NCBI GenBank assembly: GCA_905221605.1
Contig: CAJNDS010002731.1
Location: forward strand, 105,001-169,000
Length of the DNA stretch: 64,000 nt
DNA from: Symbiodinium natans
Taxonomy: Eukaryota > Sar > Dinophyceae > Suessiales > Symbiodiniaceae
Reading direction: 5' to 3'
Of the stretch, positions 26,001 through 36,764 are shown piece after piece. The notes below the pieces were generated by a model. It made no database searches. It was not told where the DNA came from and worked only from the letters and a program-made list of their open reading frames with translations. The translations under genes and the position numbers were made by a program. Within the stretch, counting starts at the first letter, position 1, and the number at the start of each line of letters is the position of its first letter.

Positions 26001-26530
26001 GGCCTCCGCTCCGCCGCACGTCTCTCGTCTCTCGCACGTCTCGCGCTCGCTTATGTCTCTCTTCTTGCTTCTTTGTTCCGTATCTCTCTCTGAAGTGTTG
26101 CGCAGGTACCGGCCGGGAGAGGCAGGGACCTCTCTCTTGTGTATATCGAACTCAGAAGTGGACAACCCTCCTGGAGCTGATCGCACAAAGAGCTCAGGCG
26201 GAGGCCCGGCGGCGTAGCGCCGACGAGGCCCCCTTTGTGACTTTCGCATAGCTTCGCAGAGTTACACGGAGCTCGGGCCCTCCCACGTCTCCGCGCGCTC
26301 TTTGGGGAGGGGGGGGGGGCGGATGGACTCCAAGAAAAACTAAACAGTTTCTCCAGGAAACTCTGTCCACACAATAAGCATTACGAGGGCCGCGGGTGTG
26401 CCTCCACATCCTAAGTTTACCTCTAAGACTTTCCCCCGAGATCCCACGCTCCCATGTTGCAACGTGCATGGAGGCAATGGAGCTGGCCGAGACTGCTTTC
26501 GAGGCCTTCGACAGGTCGCAGCCTCAAGTA
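23063..26530 (+). CDS. Tetratricopeptide-repeat (TPR) protein 1
   Basis: The ATG at 23063 lies nine bases after a TTTATTTAG acceptor and opens MSKTRTLEDLSQPELLRNAA, a helical start. Exons or exon-like pieces follow at 23063-23158, about 23335-23388 (ESADALAKATEALPLFRE), 23643-23678 (VADALLAIVASQ), about 24690-24717, 24874-24918 (EARDDFRELGLAAHE), 25005-25074 (ARACLRLAALAHQAEEGLES), about 25242-25305 (AAEAAEQLFQSAGDAKGEA), about 25436-25485 (SALHSAALLKLRLEE), about 26175-26248 and about 26466-26520 (MEAMELAETAFEAFDR). The Ala/Leu/Glu pattern with G-D-x-x-x-E-A turns is that of TPR helix pairs, which serve as protein-binding scaffolds. Several junctions join in frame through GC or GA donors. 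Some exons are surely missed and the 3' end is unknown. No catalytic domain is seen. Confidence 0.7.
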
Positions 26531-27040
26531 CCCCACGCGACATTTCCCAAAAAATGCGGAGATCATCCTGGCACTTGACAAAAGGGCGCTCCCCCCTCTG
26601 AGTGAGGCTTGGAGATTCCTCAGGCCAGACGAAAAGCCCCGCTTTTGGGCATGAGCCGTTTACCCGGTGTTCGGGCATGAGCACCTTGGCAGGCAAGGCC
26701 TGGGCGCTGGACGTCTCCTCAGACCGCTTTCCCGTCTTAACGGTTTTGATTCTCTTGAGATTTAGATGTCGGATTCTATGCCTTGGGCAAATCTCTGCGG
26801 TCAGGCTCCAGTCCAACATAACAGGTCGCCTTACAAGAGAGACATAGAATCTGAGAATGATCAAAGATCAACAAAGAGTCCTGTATGTGATACTCTTAAC
26901 TGACGCCCATATTGTCTCACGAATAGGAGAGGACACGCGGACACGCTTCGGGTTCCTGCGCCATCTGCCATCTGGTGGAGAATCCTTGTTGACCATGGGC
27001 AATCGGGACCGCTGGAGTTGCTTTAGGGGAGCCTGCTTTT

Positions 27041-27094
27041 GCTGGTGCACCCTTGGTGCACCCTGGGTGCACCAAGGGTGCACGAAGGGTGCAC
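27041..27094. repeat. Compound direct and inverted GGTGCACC repeat
   Basis: Five or more GTGCACC/GGTGCAC units alternate in orientation within about 55 bases, so the segment can pair with itself. It lies between the TPR 1 gene and the hydrolase gene; no coding role is seen. Confidence 0.7.
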
Positions 27095-27599
27095 CTGTCG
27101 CGAAGGACTCCTGCTTAGCCGGCTGCCTTCGCAAGCTCTGGCCATGGCGCCGCTTGGAAGGGCAGGTGCTGTCGAGCGATCCGCCAGACTTCTCCCTTCC
27201 AATGCGCCTGGGACACATTTTCGAGCTGGTCATCAACCCACATCAACTGGTTCGCACTTTACCTCTCATGAGCAGGTACTGGCTGGCACACCCGGGCCAC
27301 TGGCCGAGGACCGAAGTGGATGGGGCTGTGGGGCTGGTGGCTGGTGGCCGGCGCACATGAAGGTCGCGTTTTGCTTTGGCCAAGTGTGACCCCCCCCCCC
27401 CCCTCCCCCTTGTACTGCTGAGGAGGGTTGCGGAGAACTTGCCCAAGACCATCTGCAGTTGGCAGGCTGATGGGACGACGCAGTGCGAGGCCACGGACCA
27501 ATTTGGCAGCTCGGCTTGAGATTCGCATCCGAGTCAAATGCTATCACGAAGACTCATCACACCGGATCACAGGTGTGATCCTTGCTGTCACCGGTGCCT

Positions 27600-29174
27600 C
27601 AGAGGCGATCGCGAGTTGGAGGCGCCTGCAGACCTCTTCTACCTGCAAGGCACCCAGGATGTGAAAGTTAGCACAGAAAACCAGCCGGAATGCTGCTACG
27701 TGCTATTCCCCCTCCCCTCTCCCAGTGCACGTGCTTTTCCAAGGCACGGCACCATGGAGGGCATGGGCAATCGAGCATCCATCGATAGGTACGACAAGGC
27801 GCAGCCTGGAGCCTTGTGGAAGAGCCTTCTCGGGGCCTTGTCTCCCTCTCTCGCCCTCTCTCCTTTCTTAAAGGAGAAGTAACTCCCATTCTAGCAGAGT
27901 CACAGATTCGGGAGAAAGCTGTTAGTTGCGCTTTTTTCAAGTCATTGATCTTCGCCAGGAAGCGTTTCAGGCAAAGAGCTTCAACACACGGCACCAGATG
28001 ACCATTGTCACTGCCTTCACGTCAGTGCGCTGCATGCACTCAGTTTCCGAGAGTTGGTCCAAGAGATCGACGGGCGCTTGGGGGGAATGAAACGTGGCTT
28101 GAAATCCGGGGGTAGGTTGCGGGGTCCATACTTGTCCCCACACTTCCCCCCCCCCCCGATTATGGCGGAAGACAAGACGAATCACTCTGACTCCCCCCAC
28201 TCTTCTCCGTACACTCTCCACTCTTCCTCTCATTCCTCTCCTCCTTTGTACTGTTCCTCTCCTTCTTCCTCTCCCTTTTTTGCTTTGCACATATTCGCCA
28301 AGTCCGAGTCCGAGCTTCTCTAAGTCGCTAAGGCGTGCAGAGCCTACGCTCCTCTTTACCGCCAGGCTCAGACCTTTGAGAGTCTGTTGAAAAGAGAGCT
28401 TGTGCCTCTCGTTTTTGGCACAAAATTGTTTGGGCGCACTCAGAATTGCAATAGATGAGGGAGTGCGAGTACGCAGCGCGGCAGGCCGCAATGGGTGGTT
28501 CATGGGACTTGGCATACCAGGACCGGGGAGCCACTGCTTTTCTGAGCGAATCATGGCGGATCATGGGGCCGAAAGTTGCTACAAAAGGGGGGGATTTTGC
28601 GCCGAAAAATCCAAAAGTCTGGAGCCAGGATGTTCTTGCGGCCTTCGAGCAGTTTCTTTCCGAAGTCGGCAGCGAGCGGCCCATCGTTCTAGCAGGGCAT
28701 TCTCAAGGACGGAAGTAGTGTAGAGCGGTAGATTTTCTGCCCAGATTTCGCATGTCACTTCGCCGAAGGTTCTCTTCTGTTAAAATGAACCTTCTGTTGG
28801 AGGATCCATGCACATCGTCCGGCTCGTGAAGGAGCGCATCCAGAGTGACCCGGCGCTGCTCAGCCGAATCTGCGCAATCCACGCGCCGGGCATGGGCCGC
28901 TCGCCACAAAGGGGCTCCAGAAGCTGAGCGCATCTGCGCACTCCGTGGATGGTGTCTCGCACATGTACCGACCGAGATAATGAAAAACGGGTTGTCGACA
29001 TCCGGCACGGCACGAGAAAACTCCCTGCATGTGTGATTTCATAGTACTACAAAGTGCTCATCTTCAGAATCTTCAGGCCAGTGGATGGAGCCTTCGCCTC
29101 TGCCTGTGGACAAGGACCCTGTGCCTCCGCCGACAGCGCCCTGCGTGGCCATCTGGGCTGCGGCCTCTCCGCAG
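27600..29174 (+). CDS. DUF3089-family alpha/beta hydrolase
   Basis: DUF3089 proteins are lipase-like alpha/beta hydrolases of mostly unknown substrate. Exons: about 27614-27650 (PADLFYLQGTQD, like the family's A-D-V-F-Y-x-H start), 28333-28365 (ACRAYAPLYRQ, the family's Y-A-P-x-Y-R-Q signature), 28485-28520 (AAMGGSWDLAYQ), 28629-28707 (AAFEQFLSEVGSERPIVLAG then HSQ), 28803 to about 28880 (MHIVRLVKERIQSDPALLSR) and about 29081-29174 (PLPVDKDPVPPPTAPCVAIW). The 28629 and 28803 exons join to the nucleophile elbow G-H-S-Q-G. Junctions use GC, GA, GA and GT donors and AG|G acceptors. The exons between 27650 and 28333, the catalytic Asp/His and both termini are not resolved. The family is mainly bacterial, so acquisition by transfer followed by intron gain is possible. 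Confidence 0.8.
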
Positions 29175-29179
29175 GTCGC

Positions 29180-29634
29180 CCGGCTGCGGAGTTCTCTCAA
29201 AATTAAGAGAAGACCTTCAAGTAAAAAGGAGGCGCAGAGTCGGAATGATGTACAAGATCCTCCCACCGTTGTCGTGTGTTGTTGGCTAGCCATTGCACCC
29301 TGAAGCATAGCTCCCAAACCCGAAGCTCTAAAACCCTAAAACCTTGACGTTGCTCTTGATTCGTCAAAAGGTGCATGGGTAGCTGACATGCCGAAGAGGC
29401 TTGTTGAATGAAGCGAAACAAATGAGTTTGCTAAGTTAGGGGGTGGTAGACGAAACGGGTCAGGAGCCACTATGTCAGGCAGCTTCAAGCCCGCGCACTT
29501 CCACATCCGATCGCTCCAAGCCACAACTTTCCACATGCCCACTTTTCTACCCCGGAACGTGGAAGTGTGAAAAGGTCTATGGTTGAGAAGTGGGAAAAGT
29601 GGAAGTGTGAATATTGGGGTGGGGGTGGGGGCGA
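29180..29634. other. 3' flank of the hydrolase gene
   Basis: No further exon recognised. CCCTAAA-like sequence starts to appear (about 29306-29345), and a GT/GGGGT-rich stretch leads directly into the left inverted repeat. Confidence 0.5.
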
Positions 29635-29686
29635 GCATATATATATATATGGTACCCCCCCCCCCAAAGATCTAGGTATTTTCATG
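29635..29686 (+). repeat. Left terminal inverted repeat
   Basis: GC(AT)n, GGTA, a C run, then AAAGATCTAGGTATTTTCATG. It matches the reverse complement of 32873-32926 apart from a one-base change in GGTA/GCTA and a different homopolymer length. Confidence 0.9.
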
Positions 29687-29822
29687 GTTTTGGGATCTGT
29701 TTTAGGGTTTAAGGGTTGGGGGTGGGGGGCTAGCTAAACATGTAAAACTCAATATGGACATGTGAATCTTGATATGTGCGAGTCTTCATATGTGCGTGGT
29801 CGTCTTTTCAAATTGTGAGCCC

Positions 29823-30190
29823 GATTGAAAACGATTGAAACGATTGAAATTCAATCGGAGACCGGATTGAAGATTGAAGATTGAAGATTCCCGGAAACCT
29901 TTTTTCTGGGAATCTTCAATCTTCAATCTTCAATCCTGCCCCCGATTGAATTTCAATCGTTTCAATCGTTTTTCAATCGGGCCCCCGATTGAAAAACGAT
30001 TGAAACGATTGAAATTCAATCGGAGACCGGATTAAAGATTGAAGATTGAAGATTCCCGGAAACCTTTTTTCTGGGAATCTTCAATCTTCAATCTTCAATC
30101 CGGCCCCCGATTGAATTTCAATCGTTTCAATCGTTTTTCAATCGGGCCCCCGATTGACTTTCAATCGTTTCAATCGTTTTTCAATCGGGT
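29823..30190. repeat. Two tandem long hairpin units of a GATTGAA motif
   Basis: Each unit reads from CCCGATTGAAAACGATTG through AATCGG, ACCGGATTGAAGATTGAA and GATTCCCGG, to a short AAACCTTTTTT loop, and back through the reverse complement. The first spans about 29820-29980 and the second about 29982-30145; part of a further arm ends at about 30190. Stems are nearly perfect over more than 60 bases. Confidence 0.92.
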
Positions 30191-30335
30191 TCACGTCTTG
30201 TAAAGTGTCAGAATTAGCTTTCGTGACGTCGCTCAAGATCACGTGTCTTCGCAGACATTCCACTCGAAATATACTTGACCATTTGTGTTTGTAATACTCG
30301 CAATGGCTCGCATCCCAGTGGCTGGCTCAGTCTTA

Positions 30336-30690
30336 TGGTTTTTATTGGTTTTTGCGGTGTTTCGGGAGCGTGGGTCCCACGCTAAAAATCGGTTTTACCG
30401 ATGTTTTTGAAAGCCTACCTTCAAAATAACATCGGTAAAACCAATGTTTTTGAAAGCCTACCTTCAAAAAACATAGGTAAAACCAATGTTATTGAAGGCC
30501 TACCTCTAAAAAACATCAGTAAAACCGATGTTTCGTGAGCCCATGCTCCCAAAACATCGCAAAAAAACAATAAAAAAAAACATGTCAAAAACCATGATTT
30601 TCGAAACTAGTGGCTGGGGTGGCCGGCCGAGTAGTTTCAGAAACCATAGTTTTTATGTTTCTTATTGGTTTTTGCGGTGTTTCGGGATCG
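30336..30690. repeat. Imperfect inverted repeat around GGTGTTTCGGGA and direct AACATCGGTAAAACC units
   Basis: TTTTTGCGGTGTTTCGGGAG at about 30350 is mirrored by CTCCCAAAACATCGCAAAAA at about 30546. Between them lie three related copies of ACATCGGTAAAACCAATGTT-like sequence. A second copy of the left arm occurs at about 30661-30697. Confidence 0.8.
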
Positions 30691-32820
30691 TGGGCTAAAC
30701 CTTTAAGCCCTGTAGGCTATACGGTTAAGGTTTAAAGGTTTAGGGTTGAAAAGTTCAACAGTCAGCCCATAGAGTTTAAACCTTAAGGGTCCTAAACGCT
30801 TAACCTTTAAACCCTATAGGCCATAGGGTTAAGGTTGAAAGGCTTAGGGTTTAAGATTTTGGCATTAAAACACAAGCCCCTAGAGCTTAAGCCTTAAGGG
30901 TTTAAGGTTTCAGCATTGAAACGATAACCCTAAGCCCTTTAGGGTCAGAACCTTGAAGCCCTGTAGGGCTCTAAAACGTTAACAGGGTTTAACCCTATAG
31001 GCGTTGAATGTATAAATGCCCAGACATTACGCTCTCTTTAACCTTTCAGCCCTATAGGGTCTAAAGGCTTAGGGTATTTCTTAAGCCCTGAGGGTTTAAA
31101 ACCTTAAGCCCTCAAGGTGGGCTTGGGTTTAAATGCCTAAATCTTGAATCCTAAACCTTTAAACCTTAACCCTATAGCCTATAGGGTTTAAAGGTTAAGC
31201 GTTTAGGCCCCTTAGGGTCTGAACTCTATAGGCTTACTTTTAAAACCTAAACCCTTAAACCTTGACCCTATAGCCTATAGGGTCTAAAGGTTAAGCGTTT
31301 AGGCCCCTTAAGGTTAAGGGTCCTAAACGCTTAACCTTTAAACCCTATAGGCCATAGGGTTAAGGTTGAAAGGCTTAGGGTTTAAGATTTTGGCATTAAA
31401 ACACAACCCCTAGAGCTTAAGCCTTAAGGGTTTAAGGTTTCAGCATTGAAACGATAACCCTAAGCCCTTTAGGGTCAGAACCTTGAAGCCCTGTAGGGCT
31501 CTAAAACGTTAACAGGGTTTAACCCTATAGGCGTTGAATGTATAAATGCCCAGACATTACGCTCTCTTTAACCTTTCAGCCCTATAGGGTCTAAAGGCTT
31601 AGGGTATTTCTTAAGCCCTGAGGGTTTAAAACCTTAAGCCCTCAAGGTGGGCTTGGGTTTAAATGCCTAAATCTTGAATCCTAAACCTTTAAACCTTAAC
31701 CCTATAGCCTATAGGGTTTAAAGGTTAAGCGTTTAGGCCCCTTAGGGTCTGAACTCTATAGGCTTACTTTTAAAACCTAAACCCTTAAACCTTGACCCTA
31801 TAGCCTATAGGGTCTAAAGGTTAAGCGTTTAGGCCCCTTAAGGTTAAGGGTCCTAAACGCTTAACCTTTAAACCCTATAGGCCATAGGGTTAAGGTTGAA
31901 AGGCTTAGGGTTTAAGATTTTGGCATTAAAACACAAGCCCATAGAGCTTAAACCTTAAGGGGGGTCCAAAGGCTTAGGGTATTTCTTAAGCCCTGAGGGT
32001 TTAAAACCTTAAGCCCTCAAGGTGGGCTTGGGTTTAAATGCCTAAATCTTGAATCCTAAACCTTTAAACCTTAACCCTATAGCCTATAGGGTTTAAAGGT
32101 TAAGCGTTTAGGCCCCTTAGGGTCTGAACTCTATAGGCTTACTTTTAAAACCTAAACCCTTAAACCTTGACCCTATAGCCTATAGGGTCTAAAGGTTAAG
32201 CGTTTAGGCCCCTTAAGGTTAAGGGTCCTAAACGCTTAACCTTTAAACCCTATAGGCCATAGGGTTAAGGTTGAAAGGCTTAGGGTTTAAGATTTTGGCA
32301 TTAAAACACAAGCCCATAGAGCTTAAACCTTAAGGGGGGTCCAAAGGCTTAGGGTATTTCTTAAGCCCTGAGGGTTTAAAACCCTAAACCCTTAAGGTGG
32401 GCTTGGGTTTAAATGCCTAAATCTTGAATCCTAAACCTTTAAACCTTAACCCTATAGCCTATAGGGTTTAAAGGTTAAGCGTTTAGGCCCCTTAGGGTCT
32501 GAACTCTATAGACTTACTTTTAAAGCAAAAACCCTTCAACCTTGACCCTATAGCCTATAGGGTCTAAAGGTTAAAGCGTTTAGGCCCCTTAAGGCTTTAA
32601 CTCTATGGGCCTGCTATTGAACTTAAACCCTAAACCATTAAACCTTAGCCCTATAGCCTATAGGGCTTAAAGGTTAAGTGTTTAGGCCCTGTACGCTAAG
32701 ATTTACACTCGATGGGCTTAGGTTTAAATGCCTAAATCTTAAGGCCTAAACCTTTTTAAGCCTTAACCCAAAAGGGTTTTACGGTTAAGGGTTCAGGTTT
32801 AAATGGCGGTTACATCTTCA
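30690..32820. repeat. Higher-order array of degenerate TTTAGGG/CCCTAAA-like repeats
   Basis: The whole stretch is built of variants of TTTAAGGTTTAGGG and its complement in both orientations. A longer unit repeats: the string AAGGGTCCTAAACGCTTAACC begins at 30785, 31316, 31846 and 32221, giving periods of about 531, 530 and 375 bp (the last a unit with an internal deletion). The copies are nearly identical. Dinoflagellate telomeres are reported to use TTTAGGG, so this is telomere-like interstitial sequence, not a perfect telomere. Confidence 0.9.
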
Positions 32821-32872
32821 ACTTCACATCGCCTCCGGGCCCATGCAAGTATTCAACTTGATATCGCTAAAT

Positions 32873-32926
32873 CATGAAAATACCTAGATCTTTGGGGGGG
32901 GGGGGGTAGCATATATATATATATGC
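32873..32926 (-). repeat. Right terminal inverted repeat
   Basis: Reverse complement of the left repeat: CATGAAAATACCTAGATCTTT, a G run, TAGC, then (AT)n ending in GC at 32926. Confidence 0.9.
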
Positions 32927-34614
32927 ATAATATGATGACACATATAAAAATAGATAGATAGCTAGATAGCTAGATAGATAGATACACATATGTCATGGAG
33001 TTTGGAGGTCTAGAGTCGATGAGGTGGTTCGCGCTGCACGCAGATCTGTTCGACGTGCTGTGCAGAAATGTCTGGAAGCTGTGGTGACACATATGTCTAT
33101 ACATTTATGTATGCATGGAAAGAATACCTTTGCATTTGCTTGGTCGCAAAGAAGAATTATATCTTCTGGTGAGTGGCCACCGTTGGAGAAAAGTTGTTTT
33201 ACGAAAAGCTCGGCCGTGGATTTGCTTGGTCTGTTGTTCGTATTATTACACATTGATTGTGCGCTCTATTTTGGTGACTGGGGCCCTTCATTCATCATTC
33301 ATCTGCTCTCACCATTTTGTTCAAGTGTGTATTTATACCCCTCTACCTTGAAACCCACAAGCCCAAACCCCTAAAGTCCTAAAGCGTAAGCCCCCAAAAA
33401 TCCTAAGCTCCTAAACCCTAAAGGCCCTAAAGAAGCAGGGTGCAGGGTGCAGCCCCAGGCTGATCGGAAATGGACCTTGATCGGCTGCCTTGGCCGCACA
33501 TGGCTTCAGATGCTTGGGTTGCCCAAAATTGTTTGCCGTAATGCTACCACTCCGGATTATGGTATTTTGAGGGTACAAGTGGGGTTAGCCCTATATCTTA
33601 GGAAATACTCATCTCTTCTGAGCCTTTCTCAAGGACCCGCACACGCATCCGAACTACTGGCTCAGAGGGTCGACGTAGTTCGTGTATAGCTTTGGCAGAG
33701 GGGGTGGGGCGTCAGAGCCCCCTTTTTTTCTCATCTGGGACATGTTTCGACCATGCCTGCGACTGCAAATGAGCTCTGTGTGCAGCGGAAGGTGTTCGGG
33801 GTAAGTTGTGGAGGGAAGAACATGTCAACATCTTGGAGCAACTAAATGTAGCTGAACATCAAGAAACCACATGGCAGCCTAAGTCTGACAAGGAGAATGC
33901 TCTCAGGCTCTCACGCGCTCAGGCTCTCATGCTCTCACACTCTCACGCTCTGACGCTCTCACCCTCTGACGCTCTCACGCTCTCATGCTCTCACGCTCTC
34001 CTTTCTCCTGCTTTCGCATTCGCTCACTCACTCACTCACTCTCATACTTTCTCGCTCTCTCGCTCTCTCATTCTCTCACTCTCTCGCACTCTCTCGCTCG
34101 GTTTCCCTCCCACTCTGCCTCCCTCCACTTCTTTACTGATCAAACATGTTCGAGGTTTCATGTCGCGCGGGCGTGGGTTCACCGATTTCGCCAATCCCTG
34201 CGCTTGGACGAAGGGTGAGCACTTGGGTGTTCTGCTGCCAGATGAAGAGACCAAGCTACCAGTGCTGCACAGGTGCAGACGTTGTTGTGGGAAGTTTGGA
34301 TATGCTGTTGCAAGTGTTCTATTGGTCGTGTTGGGAGGAGATTGGCGTTGTTTCCCTGAAAGGGGCTTGGTCCAACGAGCAGAAGTCGTCGAGGGCCTTC
34401 TTCGCGTGCACCCCTGCCCAGCTGCAGAGAGCAAACTGACGCAGATGCACATGGGACATCATGACCAGGGGTTGGAGAAACTCTAGTGCTCCTCAGATCA
34501 CACTATGTGCGGGGCATATTCAGGGCCCAGCCTTTGAAAGCTGCTGTTGCGTGACATATGTCATATCATCAAGTAGTACCAGCCGCATTCTCAACTTCGA
34601 ATAGACCGTCAAAG
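32927..34614. other. Spacer with microsatellites
   Basis: Holds a (GATA/GCTA)n tract at 32951-32984, CCCTAAA-like sequence at about 33350-33430 and a degenerate CTCACGCTCT-type array at about 33902-34115. One possible exon lies near 33806-33905 (REEHVNILEQLNVAEHQETT), but it cannot be tied to a family. Otherwise nothing is recognised. Confidence 0.45.
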
Positions 34615-34697
34615 GGCACGAGTGCTCGCTGGAGGACTACCACGCTTATGACGTACATCTCTTTTGGGCCAACGTGCGCGAGCGCGTGAAGCAACAG
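34615..34697 (+). CDS. Unidentified exon
   Basis: An AG|G acceptor at 34614 is followed by an open stretch reading ECSLEDYHAYDVHLFWANVR, then ERVKQQ up to a GC donor after 34697. The composition is protein-like and the borders fit the local splice pattern. No family recognised. It may be a 5' exon of the TPR gene that follows. Confidence 0.45.
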
Positions 34698-35225
34698 GCC
34701 GTCCGGAACCATAGGACCTCGACCCATGCCCCTCGCATTCATGAGCATGGGAAAAGGGGGTTGGGATGGGTTGGGCAAGGGGTCGGGGGAAGAAGGGTTT
34801 TTCTTATCTGACCCTATGTGACCTTATGACGGTGCTAAGAGGTGGCCGCCTTCGCCCAGCACAGGCAGAGCTGAGGTGCACGAGGGTGCACGCTGCAAGT
34901 CTTTAGCTCGAACAGGCTGTTGAGCGGCTGAAGATCCCCAGTTTCTCGTGCGCTTCGACACTTCACCTTCTGGTCGTGTACAGAATTAATGGCCAGAAGG
35001 AATGATTCGAAATTATGTCAGAGCTCTGCGAAAATGTGCGCTAGCCACTAGCAGTCAGCTGAGAGTGTCGGAGATACTGTTGGCGAGATTGCTGCGATTG
35101 TCTGCAGCAGTCTACCACTCAGGACCAGAAGACTCGTGCGCGGATGGCCCAGGGAGACTCCTCCCGTGCGTCGGCATCCCAGCAAACCCCTTGGCATGCC
35201 CTACAGCGGGTGCCTCGCAGGAGTG

Positions 35226-35242
35226 CCCCCCCCCCCCCCCCC
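35226..35242. repeat. Poly-C run
   Basis: An uninterrupted C run of about 16 bases just upstream of the first TPR-like exon. Confidence 0.8.
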
Positions 35243-35269
35243 TGCGTCTTCAAGAAACGAAAAATGGGT

Positions 35270-36689
35270 GGGGGGGTGGCACACCCGAGGCAGGAAGCAG
35301 CGGAGGAGGCCTTGCAGGAGGCCCGCAATCGCCAGGACCAGGCCAGGAACAGCAAAAGTAAATTTATATTTATATTTATATTTCTATTTATATGTATATT
35401 TATGTTCTTATACTTATAGTTATATGTATACTCTATGCACATATATTTTTCTCATACATGTATATGTCTAGAAACATGTATACGCATGCAGAGATTCAAG
35501 ATCTATCAAAATCTAGCAGCGCGGTTCGGGAAGTTGTCGGGGTATTTTCAGAAAGCACCTGGCCAAAGCACCTGGCCTTGACTGTTCCATGTATAAGACA
35601 AAACTCACTTCGCGCCATCCCTTGTGACAGGTCATGGAAGCCGCCGCGCTCCAGACGTCGGGGGCTCGGAGACAGTTTGGGGCCGGGTCGTGACGGGACA
35701 GAATCATGAGCGGTCCGGCGGCCTTGTGGGTTCCCTGAGGCTTGTGGCCGTCCATCTCGCCCAGAAAGCAGTGCCTGCGGCCGTTCGTTATGCCCAGGAC
35801 ACGATTGACAACCTCTCACGGCCCCATCTTTGTGGATCAAACATCAGTCAACCAACCTGAATCCGAAGCCTTTCATGGGTAGTTGCCCTTTCGCGACCAT
35901 GCCCAAAACACTGGTATTTACGGCGATTTGTTCCCAAAACACTGGTATTTACAGCGTTTTCGCCTCTTTGTACAACATACAGCACAAGGATAGGATGTGG
36001 AACGAGGAAATCTGTCACAAGCATCCATGCCTTGCCGAACATGCCCAATCGCTGGTATTTACGGTGTTTTCTGCCGCTTTGCACAACATACTGCACAAAG
36101 ATGTGGAACAACAAAGGCTGTCACAAGACCATGCCCAGAAATTGCACTGAAAACCCCAGAGCAACACGTCAAAAAAAGTAGTTTGAAGCACCCTGAAAAA
36201 GCTGCTTTTTTGCTCCGTACCACGCCTGCCAGCAGAAACGCGCTGTCAAGCAGACACTGCGCCTAGGGAAAATAGATCGCGCTAACCTAGTTGTTATCGC
36301 TCTATGCAACGAATATAAAACAACAGCGATTGCACACGAAGAGTCCCCCACGCGGTCGCTCCCCATATCCCAAAAGTGGTGGTTTCTCGCAGTGCCGCGC
36401 CAGCCGCAGCCGCGAAACGAATCCGGCAAAAAAAAATAGAAGTTCTGCAAAGCACAAAAGTCTGTTTTTTAGGAAATAGGCCGGTTATTCCCAGCACTGA
36501 AACGTGGCCATGCAAGGAGTAGCCTCTGTCGAAACATCCGCATCCGAACCATCAAATCGAAGCGGTTGAAGTGTTTATCTCCTCTTCACATGTGACGCCA
36601 TGATCCGCCCTCTCTGAAAGAAAAACGGGAGTCGCTGGAGGAGGCAGCTGTGGCTTTGGAAGCGCTGGAGGATCGCGTGGCCGAGGCCT

Positions 36690-36764
<75 letters not shown>

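Larger units (their letters stand above)
29635..32926. mobile_element. 3.3-kb AT-rich block bounded by terminal inverted repeats
   Basis: The ends 29635-29686 and 32873-32926 are near-perfect inverted copies: GC(AT)n, a short GGTA/GCTA step, a run of about 11-14 C, then AAAGATCTAGGTATTTTCATG. Between them lie two tandem long hairpins, an inverted-repeat unit and a 2.1-kb array of degenerate telomere-like repeats. There is no open frame of 60 codons on either strand, and base composition is markedly more AT-rich than the flanks. The structure fits a non-autonomous element or a composite repeat insertion. No clear target-site duplication can be read, because both ends border AT or G-rich low-complexity DNA. 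Whether it moves is not shown. Confidence 0.6.

Noticed and set aside
25077-26249. 390-codon open frame on the - strand
   Set aside because: It is antisense to several TPR-like exons, low in complexity (Arg/Glu/Gly-rich) and lacks any family motif. It is a shadow of GC-rich coding and CT-tract sequence.
30690-32820. True chromosome end
   Set aside because: Telomere-like motifs are degenerate and occur in both orientations, with genes on both sides of the block.
29635-32926. Autonomous DNA transposon
   Set aside because: There is no open frame of 60 codons between the inverted repeats on either strand, so no transposase is encoded in the block.
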